In this document: positions 1-6,814 of the stretch, piece after piece | How positions within the stretch are numbered: position 1 is the first letter of the stretch | Layout: the number at the start of each line of letters is the position of its first letter | Assembly (NCBI GenBank): GCA_021780625.1 | Contig: JAJXYI010000432.1 | Span: 11,893 to 18,706, forward strand | Source of the DNA: a bacterium | GTDB lineage: Bacteria; Verrucomicrobiota; Verrucomicrobiae; Opitutales; Opitutaceae | Length of the DNA stretch: 6,814 bases | Reading direction: 5' to 3' | Notes under the pieces: model-generated | The model's input: only the letters and a program-made list of their open reading frames with translations | Told to the model about the DNA's origin: nothing | The model's database searches: none | Made by a program: the position numbers and the translations under genes

Positions 1-671
1 TGCAGGAATACTGGTCGCTACGGCTGCATTCGAAGGATGCATTGATCGAGGCGGGCCGTGACCTGGCCCGGCTGAATGCAGCCTACGAGCTGCGGATCCA
101 GGAAAATACCTCGTTGCGCGGCGAAATCGAACGCCTTGAGGCCCTGCTGCGGCTGCCGTCGTTCGCCGAATACCGGTCCGAGCCGGCGCGCGTGGTGAGC
201 CGCGATTTCTCGACTTGGTGGCAGCGGCTTGTGATCCGGAAGGGCCGCAACTTCGGCATCCTTCCGGGTTCGCCGGTGGTGTTCACCGGAGGCATTGCGG
301 GGCGCGTCACCGAAGTGCACGCGTACACGTCGGTGGTCGAACTGATCAGCTCGCCCAACGTGCGGCTGGCGGCGGTCGTGGACGGCGATTCACGGCCGAT
401 GAGCTATCAGGGCGGCCTGAACACCTCGTTCGCCCCGCCGATGGGAACCGTGGAGTTCATGCCGCTCGACATCTTTGCGTCTTCCATCGCGCCGAAGCGC
501 CTGGTGACGTCGGGCTTGGGTGGCGTCTTCCCGCCCGGCCTTACCATCGGCTACATCGTGAAGGCCGATCCCAGCCCGGACGGTCTGTTCAAATCGGGCG
601 AGGTGAAGCTCGACTCGCGGCTCTCATCGCTGACCGAGGTCACGGTCCTGGTACCCATCAACCCCAAATAG
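1..671 (+). CDS. mreC: Rod shape-determining protein MreC, 3' part (5' end outside window)
   Basis: MreC is a periplasmic scaffold anchored in the inner membrane that joins the MreB cytoskeleton to PBP2 and other side-wall enzymes. The reading frame is open from base 3 and ends with TAG at 669-671, giving 222 visible residues. Residues 1-50 are charged and helical with leucine spacing, as in the MreC coiled coil (for example IERLEALLRLP). The beta-rich core follows, with family-typical pieces: RKGRNFGILPGSPVV (about 79-93), a GGIAGRV stretch (about 96-102), and the hallmark LVTSGLGGVFPPGLTIG (about 167-183). The N-terminal membrane anchor lies beyond the left edge. The TTG at 42 begins inside the coiled coil and is not the real start, since the frame continues upstream with MreC-like sequence. 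mreD follows after 23 bases, so the two are probably one transcript. Identification is firm; only the missing 5' end is uncertain. Confidence 0.95.
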   Translation, partial: QEYWSLRLHSKDALIEAGRDLARLNAAYELRIQENTSLRGEIERLEALLRLPSFAEYRSEPARVVSRDFSTWWQRLVIRKGRNFGILPGSPVVFTGGIAGRVTEVHAYTSVVELISSPNVRLAAVVDGDSRPMSYQGGLNTSFAPPMGTVEFMPLDIFASSIAPKRLVTSGLGGVFPPGLTIGYIVKADPSPDGLFKSGEVKLDSRLSSLTEVTVLVPINPK

Positions 672-694
672 GCGGCCGCCGTCGCATATTCGCC

Positions 695-1219
695 GTGCTC
701 CGCATCCCGGCTCTTTTTCTTTGTCACCTCGTCCTCTGGACGCTGATCACGGCGTTCAATCACACGCTCGGGGCCTGGCAGATCACGTTCTTCGGAGGCG
801 GACTGTTCGTGACTTATGCGGGACTGGAGCTTGAGCCGCGGGAGGGCCTGACCGCGTGCATTCTGGCGGGATTCATCTTTGACGCCTGGTCGCCAGTTCC
901 ATTTGGCCAGCAGGCCCTGGTTTTTGGACTCGCATACTGCCTGCTCCACCTGTGGAAACAGCGGCTGATGTGGGACGAGCTGAAGGTCCAGTCGGCCGTG
1001 GCTGCCACGGCAAACGCGGCGATGTATGTGGTGCTTGCGGTGATACACTTCTGGGGAATGGCGCAGTGGCGGTTCCTCGTGACGCGGAGCCTGTGGGAAC
1101 TCGGGATGTCGACGGTGGTCGTCGTGCTCGTTGCACCCTGGACGTTCGCACTTCAGGACCGGACGCTGGAACTGGCCACCCCGCCGAAATTCCGAAGGCA
1201 CGGCACGGACGAGCGCTGA
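695..1219 (+). CDS. mreD: Rod shape-determining protein MreD
   Basis: MreD is a small integral membrane protein of the elongasome that works with MreC, MreB, RodA and PBP2. The product is 174 residues, normal for the family, and strongly hydrophobic. Likely membrane segments lie near residues 5-20, 29-45, 52-64, 72-87, 104-121 and 134-152. The stretch GLTACILAGFIFDAWSPVPF (51-70) followed by GQQALVFG matches the conserved MreD pattern of a glycine-rich helix ending in an acidic residue, then a G-x-x-A-L helix. The tail (about 154-174) is polar and probably cytoplasmic. GTG at 695 is chosen because it falls just before the first hydrophobic segment and leaves no overlap with mreC. The frame stays open upstream to 215, but that part reads as arginine/glycine-rich out-of-frame mreC. 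An ATT at 688 is a less likely alternative. The only Shine-Dalgarno-like bases (aggcgg, 670-675) sit rather far from the GTG, so the start is less certain than the identity. Confidence 0.9.
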   Translation: MLRIPALFLCHLVLWTLITAFNHTLGAWQITFFGGGLFVTYAGLELEPREGLTACILAGFIFDAWSPVPFGQQALVFGLAYCLLHLWKQRLMWDELKVQSAVAATANAAMYVVLAVIHFWGMAQWRFLVTRSLWELGMSTVVVVLVAPWTFALQDRTLELATPPKFRRHGTDER

Positions 1220-1249
1220 GGCGTTCCGAGGCGACACTCCGGGCGAGAA

Positions 1250-3268
1250 ATGATGAGATCGGACCGACAGAACCTGGCCTCCCGCAGCGGCGCGCTGGTC
1301 GAGACGCACACGACCTTCCAGCCGCGGGTATTCGTCTTCCATTTCATCTTCGGGGCGATGCTTCTGATCCTGGTGTCCGGGCTCGCCTACCAGCAGCTGA
1401 TCAAATCGTCCTCGTACCACGAGGCGGAGCGAGTCCAGAACCAGCGGCGCATCATCGTGCCCGGCCCGAGGGGCAACATCTACGACCGCGAGGGACGCCT
1501 CCTGGTTGGGAACAAACCGCGCTTCGCGATCGTGCTTTATCTCGACGAACTGCGCAGCCAGTTCCGGCGCGAGTTCATCCAGATTCGCAAGAACTACCGC
1601 GAGGCGGGCGACCGCGACATGCCGACGGCCCACCAGATGGAGCTCATCGCGCGGGCGACGGTCGTGCAGCACTACCTGGACCAGGTCAACGCGCTCATCG
1701 GGCGTCACGAGAAACTGGACACGGCAGAACTGTCCAAGCACTTCCGGCGCGAGCTTCTGCTGCCGTACATCCTGATCAACGATCTGACTCCCGACGAGTA
1801 TGCGAAGCTGATCGAACAGCTTCCCGTGAACTCCCCGCTGCAGCTTTACACCTCGAGCGAGCGGTATTACCCGTACGGATCCGCGGCCGCGCACACGCTC
1901 GGATACGTGAGCAACAACACGGAGATCGACGCCGAGGGGCTTCCGGGAGACGACCTGCCCACGTTCAAGATCAAGGGAGCGACCGGTCGCGACGGACTCG
2001 AGCTCCAGTTCGACTCGGTGCTTCAGGGGCAGGCCGGCGGCGCGATCTACCGGGTTGACCCCTCCGGTTTCCGGATCAATCCGCCCCTCGAGCAGCGCCT
2101 TCCGGTTCAGGGGAAGAACCTCGACACGTCGCTGGACATCGACCTCCAGCTGGCCGCTGAAAAGGCGCTCGGCGACCTGACTGGGGCGGCGGTGATGATG
2201 GACGTGAACACGGGGGAGGTGCTCGTGCTCGCGAGCAAACCGGACTACGACCTCAACAAGTTCTCACCGCGGATCAGCCACGAGGACGTTGCAGAGATCG
2301 ACCAGAACAAGGCCTGGGTGAACCGTGCGATCAGCGGGCTCTACCTCCCCGGATCGACGTTCAAGCTGGTCACGTCGATCGCGGGCTTCCGAGCAGGCAC
2401 CCTGACGCCCGATTCCACGTACACGACCAACGGAACGTATCTGGTTGGCAACCACGTATTCCACGACGCGTCGGGCGAGATCACGGGCAAGATCGACTTC
2501 CGGACGGCGATCGAGCACAGCGTGAACACCTTCTTCATCAATTACGGTCTGAAGACCGGAGTGGATGCGATCGTCGCGGAAGCCCGGCGTTTCCACCTGG
2601 ATCGCCCGACCGGGATCGAGCTGCCGCACGAGACGAAGCGGATGTACATTGGAAGTCCCGCCTGGAAAAAGAAAACCCAGGGCGAACCCTGGTATCAGGG
2701 CGACACGGCGAATCTCGCGTTTGGCCAGGGCATGATCGCAGTCACTCCGCTCCAGATGGCCTGCCTGCTCTCGTCACTGGCCCGCGACGAGGTGACGACG
2801 AAGCCTACGATTCTGCATGAGCCGAATCGGCCGACACAGCATACGGCGCCGATCGGCGTCCCGCAGGCTGATTACCAGGCGCTGATCGAGGGCATGGAAC
2901 GGGTGCCGCTCACCGGAACCGCGCGGCGCTGGGGCAAGGTACCAGGCCTGACGATCGCGTCGAAGACGGGCACGGCGCAGCAGGCAGTTCGCTTTCCTGT
3001 GACCGAGGACGGGAAGACGGTGTATAAGAGCGGCACGATCGAACTGGGCTGGTATGTGGGATTCGCCCCTGTCGACCATCCGAAGGTCGCGTGGGCCGTC
3101 GTGGTCGAGGGCGACGTGCCGGACGAGAGTTTTGCGGGCGGTTTCTATGCGGCGCCGATCGCCAGGGCCATGCTCGAGCGGTGGGTGGAAAAACAACGCG
3201 CAGCGGGAAAGATGCCTCCCGCACCGCCGGGCGAGTCCGACGAAGACAACAATACCTTCTCACCCTGA
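1250..3268 (+). CDS. mrdA: Penicillin-binding protein 2 (elongation-specific transpeptidase)
   Basis: A class B PBP: a DD-transpeptidase that cross-links peptidoglycan during cell elongation, anchored in the inner membrane with its catalytic domain in the periplasm. The product has 672 residues. One membrane anchor lies near 27-46. Next come the pedestal signature PRGNIYDREGRLLVGN (73-88), an enlarged helical region (about 98-180), and YYPYGSAAAHTLGYVS (206-221). The transpeptidase domain carries all three active-site motifs: STFK with catalytic Ser369, SVN at 424-426 and KTG at 572-574. WYQGDT (481-486) followed by FGQG favours PBP2 over the division enzyme FtsI, as does the mreCD context. 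The C-terminal tail (about 651-672) is proline- and acid-rich. Two ATG codons stand in tandem at 1250 and 1253; no strong Shine-Dalgarno site is visible before either. mreD ends 31 bases upstream in the same frame. The 3' end overlaps the opposing transglutaminase gene by 9 bases. No rodA follows. Confidence 0.97.
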   Translation: MMRSDRQNLASRSGALVETHTTFQPRVFVFHFIFGAMLLILVSGLAYQQLIKSSSYHEAERVQNQRRIIVPGPRGNIYDREGRLLVGNKPRFAIVLYLDELRSQFRREFIQIRKNYREAGDRDMPTAHQMELIARATVVQHYLDQVNALIGRHEKLDTAELSKHFRRELLLPYILINDLTPDEYAKLIEQLPVNSPLQLYTSSERYYPYGSAAAHTLGYVSNNTEIDAEGLPGDDLPTFKIKGATGRDGLELQFDSVLQGQAGGAIYRVDPSGFRINPPLEQRLPVQGKNLDTSLDIDLQLAAEKALGDLTGAAVMMDVNTGEVLVLASKPDYDLNKFSPRISHEDVAEIDQNKAWVNRAISGLYLPGSTFKLVTSIAGFRAGTLTPDSTYTTNGTYLVGNHVFHDASGEITGKIDFRTAIEHSVNTFFINYGLKTGVDAIVAEARRFHLDRPTGIELPHETKRMYIGSPAWKKKTQGEPWYQGDTANLAFGQGMIAVTPLQMACLLSSLARDEVTTKPTILHEPNRPTQHTAPIGVPQADYQALIEGMERVPLTGTARRWGKVPGLTIASKTGTAQQAVRFPVTEDGKTVYKSGTIELGWYVGFAPVDHPKVAWAVVVEGDVPDESFAGGFYAAPIARAMLERWVEKQRAAGKMPPAPPGESDEDNNTFSP

Positions 3269-5536
3269 ACGGGAGCCACGGCGCGAGCGGCGTCCCGACC
3301 TGTGACGCGCGGAACGGAACCAGCGGCGGGCCTCCGGCCAACGTTCGGACCGGCCAAACCGGAGTGTAAGAAGAGCCATTCTCAGGTCGGGCATGCCTTC
3401 CTCCGGCGAGTCCCAGCGGCCGCGTTTCCTGAGCACGGTGATCCAACGGCCCGCCTCGCGTCGGACGCGTCCCTCGGCCGAACGGGCCTGAACGCGGGCG
3501 CCGGGAACGAGGCCGCCCGTCCTGAGCCGCAGGATCCACACCGCGAATAGGCCCAGGACCCCGATCACCACACCCGCCGCCACGGCACCCGTTCCGGCGG
3601 ATTTCCACACCGCCACCCACGCGCCGCGCAGGCGGCGCATCGCGCCATCCACGAGCTCCAGCGTGCGTCGCCGGGCCGCGTCCGCGGAGTCCCGGGCCGA
3701 CCGCACAAGATTCTCCTGATCACGGGCGTCGAAACTGACGATCCTGCGATACCAAAACACCCGGAGCCCCTCGAGGCGCGCCGAGAATCCGCGTTCGTCG
3801 CCCCAGTCGCGCACGCGGGTCGCCGCCGGCGCGGCGACGCCGGCCATCGGGATTGCTCCGGGCGTGGGATCCACGCGTATCCACTCGCCCACTCCATCCC
3901 AGACCTCGCACCAGGCATGCGCGTCCGAATTTCTCACTGTGAAGCTTCCCGAATACGCGTTCCACGCCCCACCCTTGAACCCCACGACCACGCGCGCCGG
4001 GATGTCGGCGGAGCGGCACAGCAGGACGAGTCCGCCGGCGAACAGCTCGCAATAGCCGGGGGCAGTCGAACCCATCCAGCGCACGAGTGGATCCCCTCTC
4101 CCCTGCGGAATCGCGCTGCTCAACGCGTAGGCATGCCTGGACCGCAGCCAGTCGGTTGCCTCGAGCGCGAAGAGCCAGGGGTCGGCTCGACCGGGCGTGC
4201 GCGCCCGGATCCGATCCGCCCATTCCGAGAGGCGGGCGGCGGACGCCTGGTCCACGGGCAGGCTCAATTCCAGCCGCGCGGTATCCACGCCAACGCGCCT
4301 CGCGTCCTTCGGCACTGCCTGCCACCGCCGCCTGAAGGGTGGATCGGCACGGATTCCATCGAACGCGACTCCCTCGAGCCGATAGGCGGTCATCGAGAGC
4401 GGGTCGGATTTCAGCGCGAGAATCCCATCCTCTGGATCGTACTCGAGCCGCTGGAGTCCGCGGAATCGGATCGCGCCGAAGCGTCCGGGCAGGGGCAGAT
4501 AGCGGCTCACCCCGGGTTCCAGATAAAAGGTCCAGACCCCGGGTGCGGCGGCCGCGGCGCGGTCGCCGGAGAGGTAGGCGGCGTGGTAGTCCCGCGCGAG
4601 CAGGCGGCGGCGCATGAACGGAGACATGCGGAATCCGCCCTCGGGCAAAACCTGGTCGAGGACGAGCATGCGGAAATAGGGAATGGACGGGATCAGGGCC
4701 CGGTTCGAGACGTCCATGCTGAATGCCACCGAGGTGTCGCGGCCGATCTCGTCGAGGTCTCCAAATCGGATGGTGTCGCTGAATCCGGTCCGTGCCCGAT
4801 GGAGTGCGAAGCGCTCGAGGAAAAGACTGTCTCGGAGGTCGAAGCGTGGGATCGACACGAACAGCAGCGCTGAGATGCCCACGACGCAGCCGAAGAGGAG
4901 GACGGCGCAGCCTGCGAGACGCCAGTCGAAGGCCCTTGCCACCCTCCGCGCAAGCTCGCGCCATCGCAGGCCCTCGATCCAGTCCGGCCGACTCCGCGCG
5001 TAGGTGGGAATGAACAGCGGCAGTCTCCGAGCCCTGGCCCCCGGGTCGGCGGCATCCGCGATCGTCGCGGTGAACAGCAATGCCAGCGCGCAGGCGGCAA
5101 AGGCCAGGAGCTGCAGGGCAAAGGCCGGGGACGATGTGACCACGCCGGCCACAATCAGGAGGAACAGGCCGAGCAGGATCAACTGAAGGTCCTCGCGCCG
5201 ACTCCTGTAGAAAAAACCCCGATACAACAACAGCAGCAGGTCGAGATGCACCAGGGACTGGAACAGGTCTGCAGTGAGCCAGAGTTCCGACGCGAACACG
5301 ACGAGCACCGCCGGGAACGCCAGGCGGTGGACCCAGAGCGGAAGCCTGCCCGGAAGGTCGGGCCGGACGAGCGCAATGCCGGTGGCGAGCAGCACCGCCA
5401 CCAGGAGGCTCCAGGCTCCGACCTGCAGGAAGAGCAGCGAGCCGAGGGAGACGAACACCAGCGCGCCGCCCAGGAGCCACTGCACGCGGCGGAGGTCCGC
5501 CAGTTCAAGCCCTCGCGATGATCCGGTTTCCGGCAT
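3260..5536 (-). CDS. TgpA-like membrane transglutaminase (DUF3488, transglutaminase core, C-terminal helix)
   Basis: A 758-residue inner-membrane protein with the layout of the TgpA family. The N-terminal part (about 18-230) is hydrophobic with roughly six membrane helices, near 18-37, 40-58, 70-90, 117-134, 138-159 and 206-229. A periplasmic region (about 231-647) contains a transglutaminase/cysteine-protease-like fold with an apparently intact triad: Cys496 in GYCELFAGGLVLL, His540 in SDAHAWCEVW, and Asp556 in RVDPTPG. A final helix (about 648-670) leads to an arginine-rich cytoplasmic tail resembling the DUF4129 region (for example ALLTLRFG, 721-728). TgpA of Pseudomonas aeruginosa is reported as essential, but its substrate is not established, so the reaction here is inferred. 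ATG at 5536 is supported by a purine-rich site 9 bases upstream. The gene starts inside the DUF58 gene (32-base overlap) and ends overlapping mrdA. No break or missing catalytic residue is visible. Confidence 0.92.
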   Translation of the reverse strand: MPETGSSRGLELADLRRVQWLLGGALVFVSLGSLLFLQVGAWSLLVAVLLATGIALVRPDLPGRLPLWVHRLAFPAVLVVFASELWLTADLFQSLVHLDLLLLLYRGFFYRSRREDLQLILLGLFLLIVAGVVTSSPAFALQLLAFAACALALLFTATIADAADPGARARRLPLFIPTYARSRPDWIEGLRWRELARRVARAFDWRLAGCAVLLFGCVVGISALLFVSIPRFDLRDSLFLERFALHRARTGFSDTIRFGDLDEIGRDTSVAFSMDVSNRALIPSIPYFRMLVLDQVLPEGGFRMSPFMRRRLLARDYHAAYLSGDRAAAAAPGVWTFYLEPGVSRYLPLPGRFGAIRFRGLQRLEYDPEDGILALKSDPLSMTAYRLEGVAFDGIRADPPFRRRWQAVPKDARRVGVDTARLELSLPVDQASAARLSEWADRIRARTPGRADPWLFALEATDWLRSRHAYALSSAIPQGRGDPLVRWMGSTAPGYCELFAGGLVLLCRSADIPARVVVGFKGGAWNAYSGSFTVRNSDAHAWCEVWDGVGEWIRVDPTPGAIPMAGVAAPAATRVRDWGDERGFSARLEGLRVFWYRRIVSFDARDQENLVRSARDSADAARRRTLELVDGAMRRLRGAWVAVWKSAGTGAVAAGVVIGVLGLFAVWILRLRTGGLVPGARVQARSAEGRVRREAGRWITVLRKRGRWDSPEEGMPDLRMALLTLRFGRSERWPEARRWFRSARHRSGRRSRRGSRSG

Positions 5537-6686
5537 GGGCTATCACTCCCTCCGTTCCCTCGGGCACGATGCTGACGACCGCGGTTTCGTTCCAAGGGAC
5601 GGCAATTGCCGGCCCTCCAACGCCCGCGCGGACCACGGCGAGCCGATCCAGGGCGGCTTCCAAATCCCGGGGTCCCGTGCAACGTCGGACCTCGTTGTTC
5701 CCCAGAGAGCAGCCCGCGAGCAGCCCCTCCCGGAAAAGCCGCTCCGCGACCGAGGCGGTCAATCGCACGGCGCGCTCGAAGGCTTCGCCTTCCGACCAGA
5801 GCGCGGGGTCCAATTCCAACCAGCACCCCTCGGCCGCCTCCGCAGTGTTCTGGCGGACGATCAACTCCCCCACCCGCGCACTGGCCTTCCAATGGATCAG
5901 GCGCATCGAATCTCCATGCCTGTAGGGGCGGAGTGAATGCAGGTCCGGACCGAAACCGATCGAAGTCGCACGAGCCCCGCCTGCCGCAACGGAGCGAACG
6001 GCTCCGGAATCCCATTCGCAGGCGATTGGTTCAGGACGCACGAGAAGCCGGACGCCGAGCCCCATCGCGGCGCGTTTCCTGAGGAAGCCAAAGGGAAACT
6101 GGGAACGCACGGCGGCCAGCGAGACTTCCCACTCACCGCGCCGCGCGGGCGTCCACTGGCAGGTCAGCGCTCGCTCGCCGCCGGGCTGGAGTGCGACGCC
6201 GAGGTCGGCGGAGGGCGTTGGATGGCGGCTGGGAGGAGGCGTCGCCCGCCAGAGCTGGCGCAGAAGCCGGCCTGGATCCTCGGACTTTGGAGCGAAGCCC
6301 ACCGCCGTAGCCGCCGCAGCCGGACGGGCCTCGAACTCGGCCGTGAGATCGTAGGCGGGCATCAGGCGGCGCGTGTTCCGCAGGATCACCGACAGCGGAC
6401 AGGTCGACCCGGCCCTGGCGTTTCGAGGCACCAGGAGGCGCCACTCCAGGCCGCGAAGATTGAGCCAGGACAGGATGCCGCTGACAACCAGCGACGACAT
6501 GAGCAGCGAAAGGGCGAGGAACAGGATGTTGCTCGCCGAGTTGTACGCCGCCAGGCCGACTCCGAGCGACAGGGCCACGAGCCCGCTGCCCGCAGCGGTG
6601 GGTTCGGCCCGCATGGAGCGGCGGGGGTAGATCAGCGACCAGACCAGGCGGTGCCATACTGAGCCTTGGCGCACGGGGGAATTCAC
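5505..6686 (-). CDS. DUF58 domain-containing protein
   Basis: A 393-residue protein of the DUF58 family, commonly encoded beside MoxR ATPases and TgpA-like transglutaminases. Its biochemical role is not established; the domain is related to von Willebrand A-like folds and may be a client or partner of the MoxR ATPase. Two membrane helices lie near 33-49 and 52-74, so most of the protein probably sits on one face of the inner membrane. A beta-rich stretch follows, with the family pieces RRGEWEVSL (182-190) and FPFGFLRK (197-204). The DUF58 signature spans 249-279 and includes LRPYRHGDSMRLIHWK and SARVGELIVRQ, with the invariant-looking Arg-Pro-Tyr, Gly-Asp and His-Trp-Lys groups intact. The start is GTG at 6686, chosen because it overlaps the preceding gene's stop as GTGA. 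A second GTG four codons later is possible. No strong Shine-Dalgarno site precedes it, consistent with coupled translation. The stop at 5505 lies 32 bases inside the next gene. Confidence 0.92.
   Translation of the reverse strand: MNSPVRQGSVWHRLVWSLIYPRRSMRAEPTAAGSGLVALSLGVGLAAYNSASNILFLALSLLMSSLVVSGILSWLNLRGLEWRLLVPRNARAGSTCPLSVILRNTRRLMPAYDLTAEFEARPAAAATAVGFAPKSEDPGRLLRQLWRATPPPSRHPTPSADLGVALQPGGERALTCQWTPARRGEWEVSLAAVRSQFPFGFLRKRAAMGLGVRLLVRPEPIACEWDSGAVRSVAAGGARATSIGFGPDLHSLRPYRHGDSMRLIHWKASARVGELIVRQNTAEAAEGCWLELDPALWSEGEAFERAVRLTASVAERLFREGLLAGCSLGNNEVRRCTGPRDLEAALDRLAVVRAGVGGPAIAVPWNETAVVSIVPEGTEGVIAHAGNRIIARA
5546..5553 (-). promoter_or_regulatory. Ribosome binding site of the transglutaminase gene, inside the DUF58 gene
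   Basis: Read on the minus strand the bases are GGAGGGAG, with the inner GGGAG ending 9 bases before the ATG at 5536. This is the clearest Shine-Dalgarno match at any start in the window. It lies within the coding sequence of the upstream DUF58 gene, so the transglutaminase probably initiates while ribosomes are finishing DUF58. It settles the start at 5536. Confidence 0.7.
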
Positions 6687-6814
6687 GACGGCGGCGGGAT
6701 CGATGCGAGCAGCCTGAGGAGAAGCTCTCCGGTCTCGCGGCGCTCCTCGAGCGCCTCGCGCCGCGGCCCGGCGAGCGCAAGCCGATGCGCGAGCACGGGC
6801 ACCGCCTGGACGGA
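6683..6814 (-). CDS. MoxR-family AAA+ ATPase, C-terminal end (most of gene outside window)
   Basis: Reading the minus strand from the right edge, one frame is open for 43 codons and ends with TGA at 6685-6683. The peptide begins SVQAVPVLAHRLAL and ends LLLRLLASIPPPS. This resembles the last helices of MoxR ATPases, where a conserved (A/P)-V-L-x-H-R segment of the lid domain is followed by a charged stretch and a short proline-containing tail. MoxR proteins are hexameric ATPases thought to act as chaperones for partner proteins, often DUF58 or von Willebrand A proteins. The ATPase motifs themselves are beyond the edge and cannot be checked. The TGA shares bases with the GTG of the DUF58 gene, and a MoxR gene is the usual neighbour at this spot. 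Identification relies on a short peptide plus context, so it is good but not certain. Confidence 0.8.
   Translation of the reverse strand, partial: SVQAVPVLAHRLALAGPRREALEERRETGELLLRLLASIPPPS

Noticed and set aside
215..694. Upstream extension of the mreD frame through mreC
   Set aside because: The extension reads as Gly/Arg-rich peptide from out-of-frame mreC; MreD-like hydrophobic sequence begins only after about 695.
551..1894. Long minus-strand open frame (447 codons) antisense to mreD and mrdA
   Set aside because: Its product is Arg/Asp/Val-rich with no recognisable domain, and it lies opposite two certain genes. High-G+C DNA readily leaves such shadow frames open.
952..2058. Plus-strand open frame (368 codons) across mreD and mrdA
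   Set aside because: It is in a different frame from both real genes, gives an Arg/Ala/Gly-rich peptide and crosses the mreD-mrdA junction with no domain.
3271..3296. Possible hairpin just after the mrdA stop, as a terminator
   Set aside because: The stem is short and interrupted (GGGA/TCCC and GCC/GGC with a bulge), no T-run follows, and it lies within transglutaminase coding sequence.
3917..4873. Plus-strand open frame (318 codons) antisense to the transglutaminase gene
   Set aside because: Low-complexity composition, no domain and no convincing initiation site; a shadow of the real gene.
3720..5480. Minus-strand open frame of 586 codons inside the transglutaminase gene
   Set aside because: Same strand but shifted frame; Arg/Pro/Gly-rich product with no membrane helices, while the annotated frame has intact helices and catalytic motifs.
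5937..6662. Plus-strand open frame (241 codons) antisense to the DUF58 gene
   Set aside because: Polar Arg/Gly/Gln-rich peptide with no recognisable family; the DUF58 signature on the other strand explains the region.
6133..6780. Minus-strand open frame (215 codons) crossing the MoxR-DUF58 junction
   Set aside because: Runs out of frame through two supported genes and gives an Arg/Pro/Ser-rich peptide.

Overview
The window holds six protein genes and almost no non-coding DNA. Base composition is high G+C (roughly two thirds by eye). The gene content points to a rod-shaped, probably Gram-negative bacterium. The MreC/MreD/PBP2 trio together with a MoxR/DUF58/transglutaminase cluster fits Verrucomicrobiota (for example Opitutales-like lineages), but that placement rests on my recollection of similar proteins and is only a guess.

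Left half, plus strand (1-3268): a cell-elongation operon reading mreC (5' end cut off by the window edge), then mreD, then mrdA, which encodes the transpeptidase PBP2. The gaps are 23 and 30 bases, so the three genes are almost certainly co-transcribed. mreB would be expected just upstream, outside the window. MreC and MreD are membrane scaffold proteins that link the MreB cytoskeleton to PBP2, which cross-links side-wall peptidoglycan. No rodA/mrdB follows mrdA, because a convergent gene abuts it directly.

Right half, minus strand (3260-6814): a tightly packed operon read right to left. It consists of the last 43 codons of a MoxR-type AAA+ ATPase (cut by the right edge), a DUF58 protein, and a large membrane protein with a DUF3488 region and a periplasmic transglutaminase core (TgpA-like). 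The first two genes share a GTGA stop/start overlap and the second and third overlap by 32 bases, so translation is probably coupled. This trio is widespread; its precise function is not settled, but it is generally linked to chaperone-like and cell-envelope roles.

The two operons meet tail to tail, and mrdA and the transglutaminase gene overlap by 9 bases. I found no tRNA, rRNA, mobile element, CRISPR array or convincing terminator. No stretch longer than about 30 bases lies outside a gene. I see no clear evidence of a new biological system. The items most worth a second look are the convergent overlap, an enlarged N-terminal region in PBP2, and the packed junctions in the minus-strand operon.
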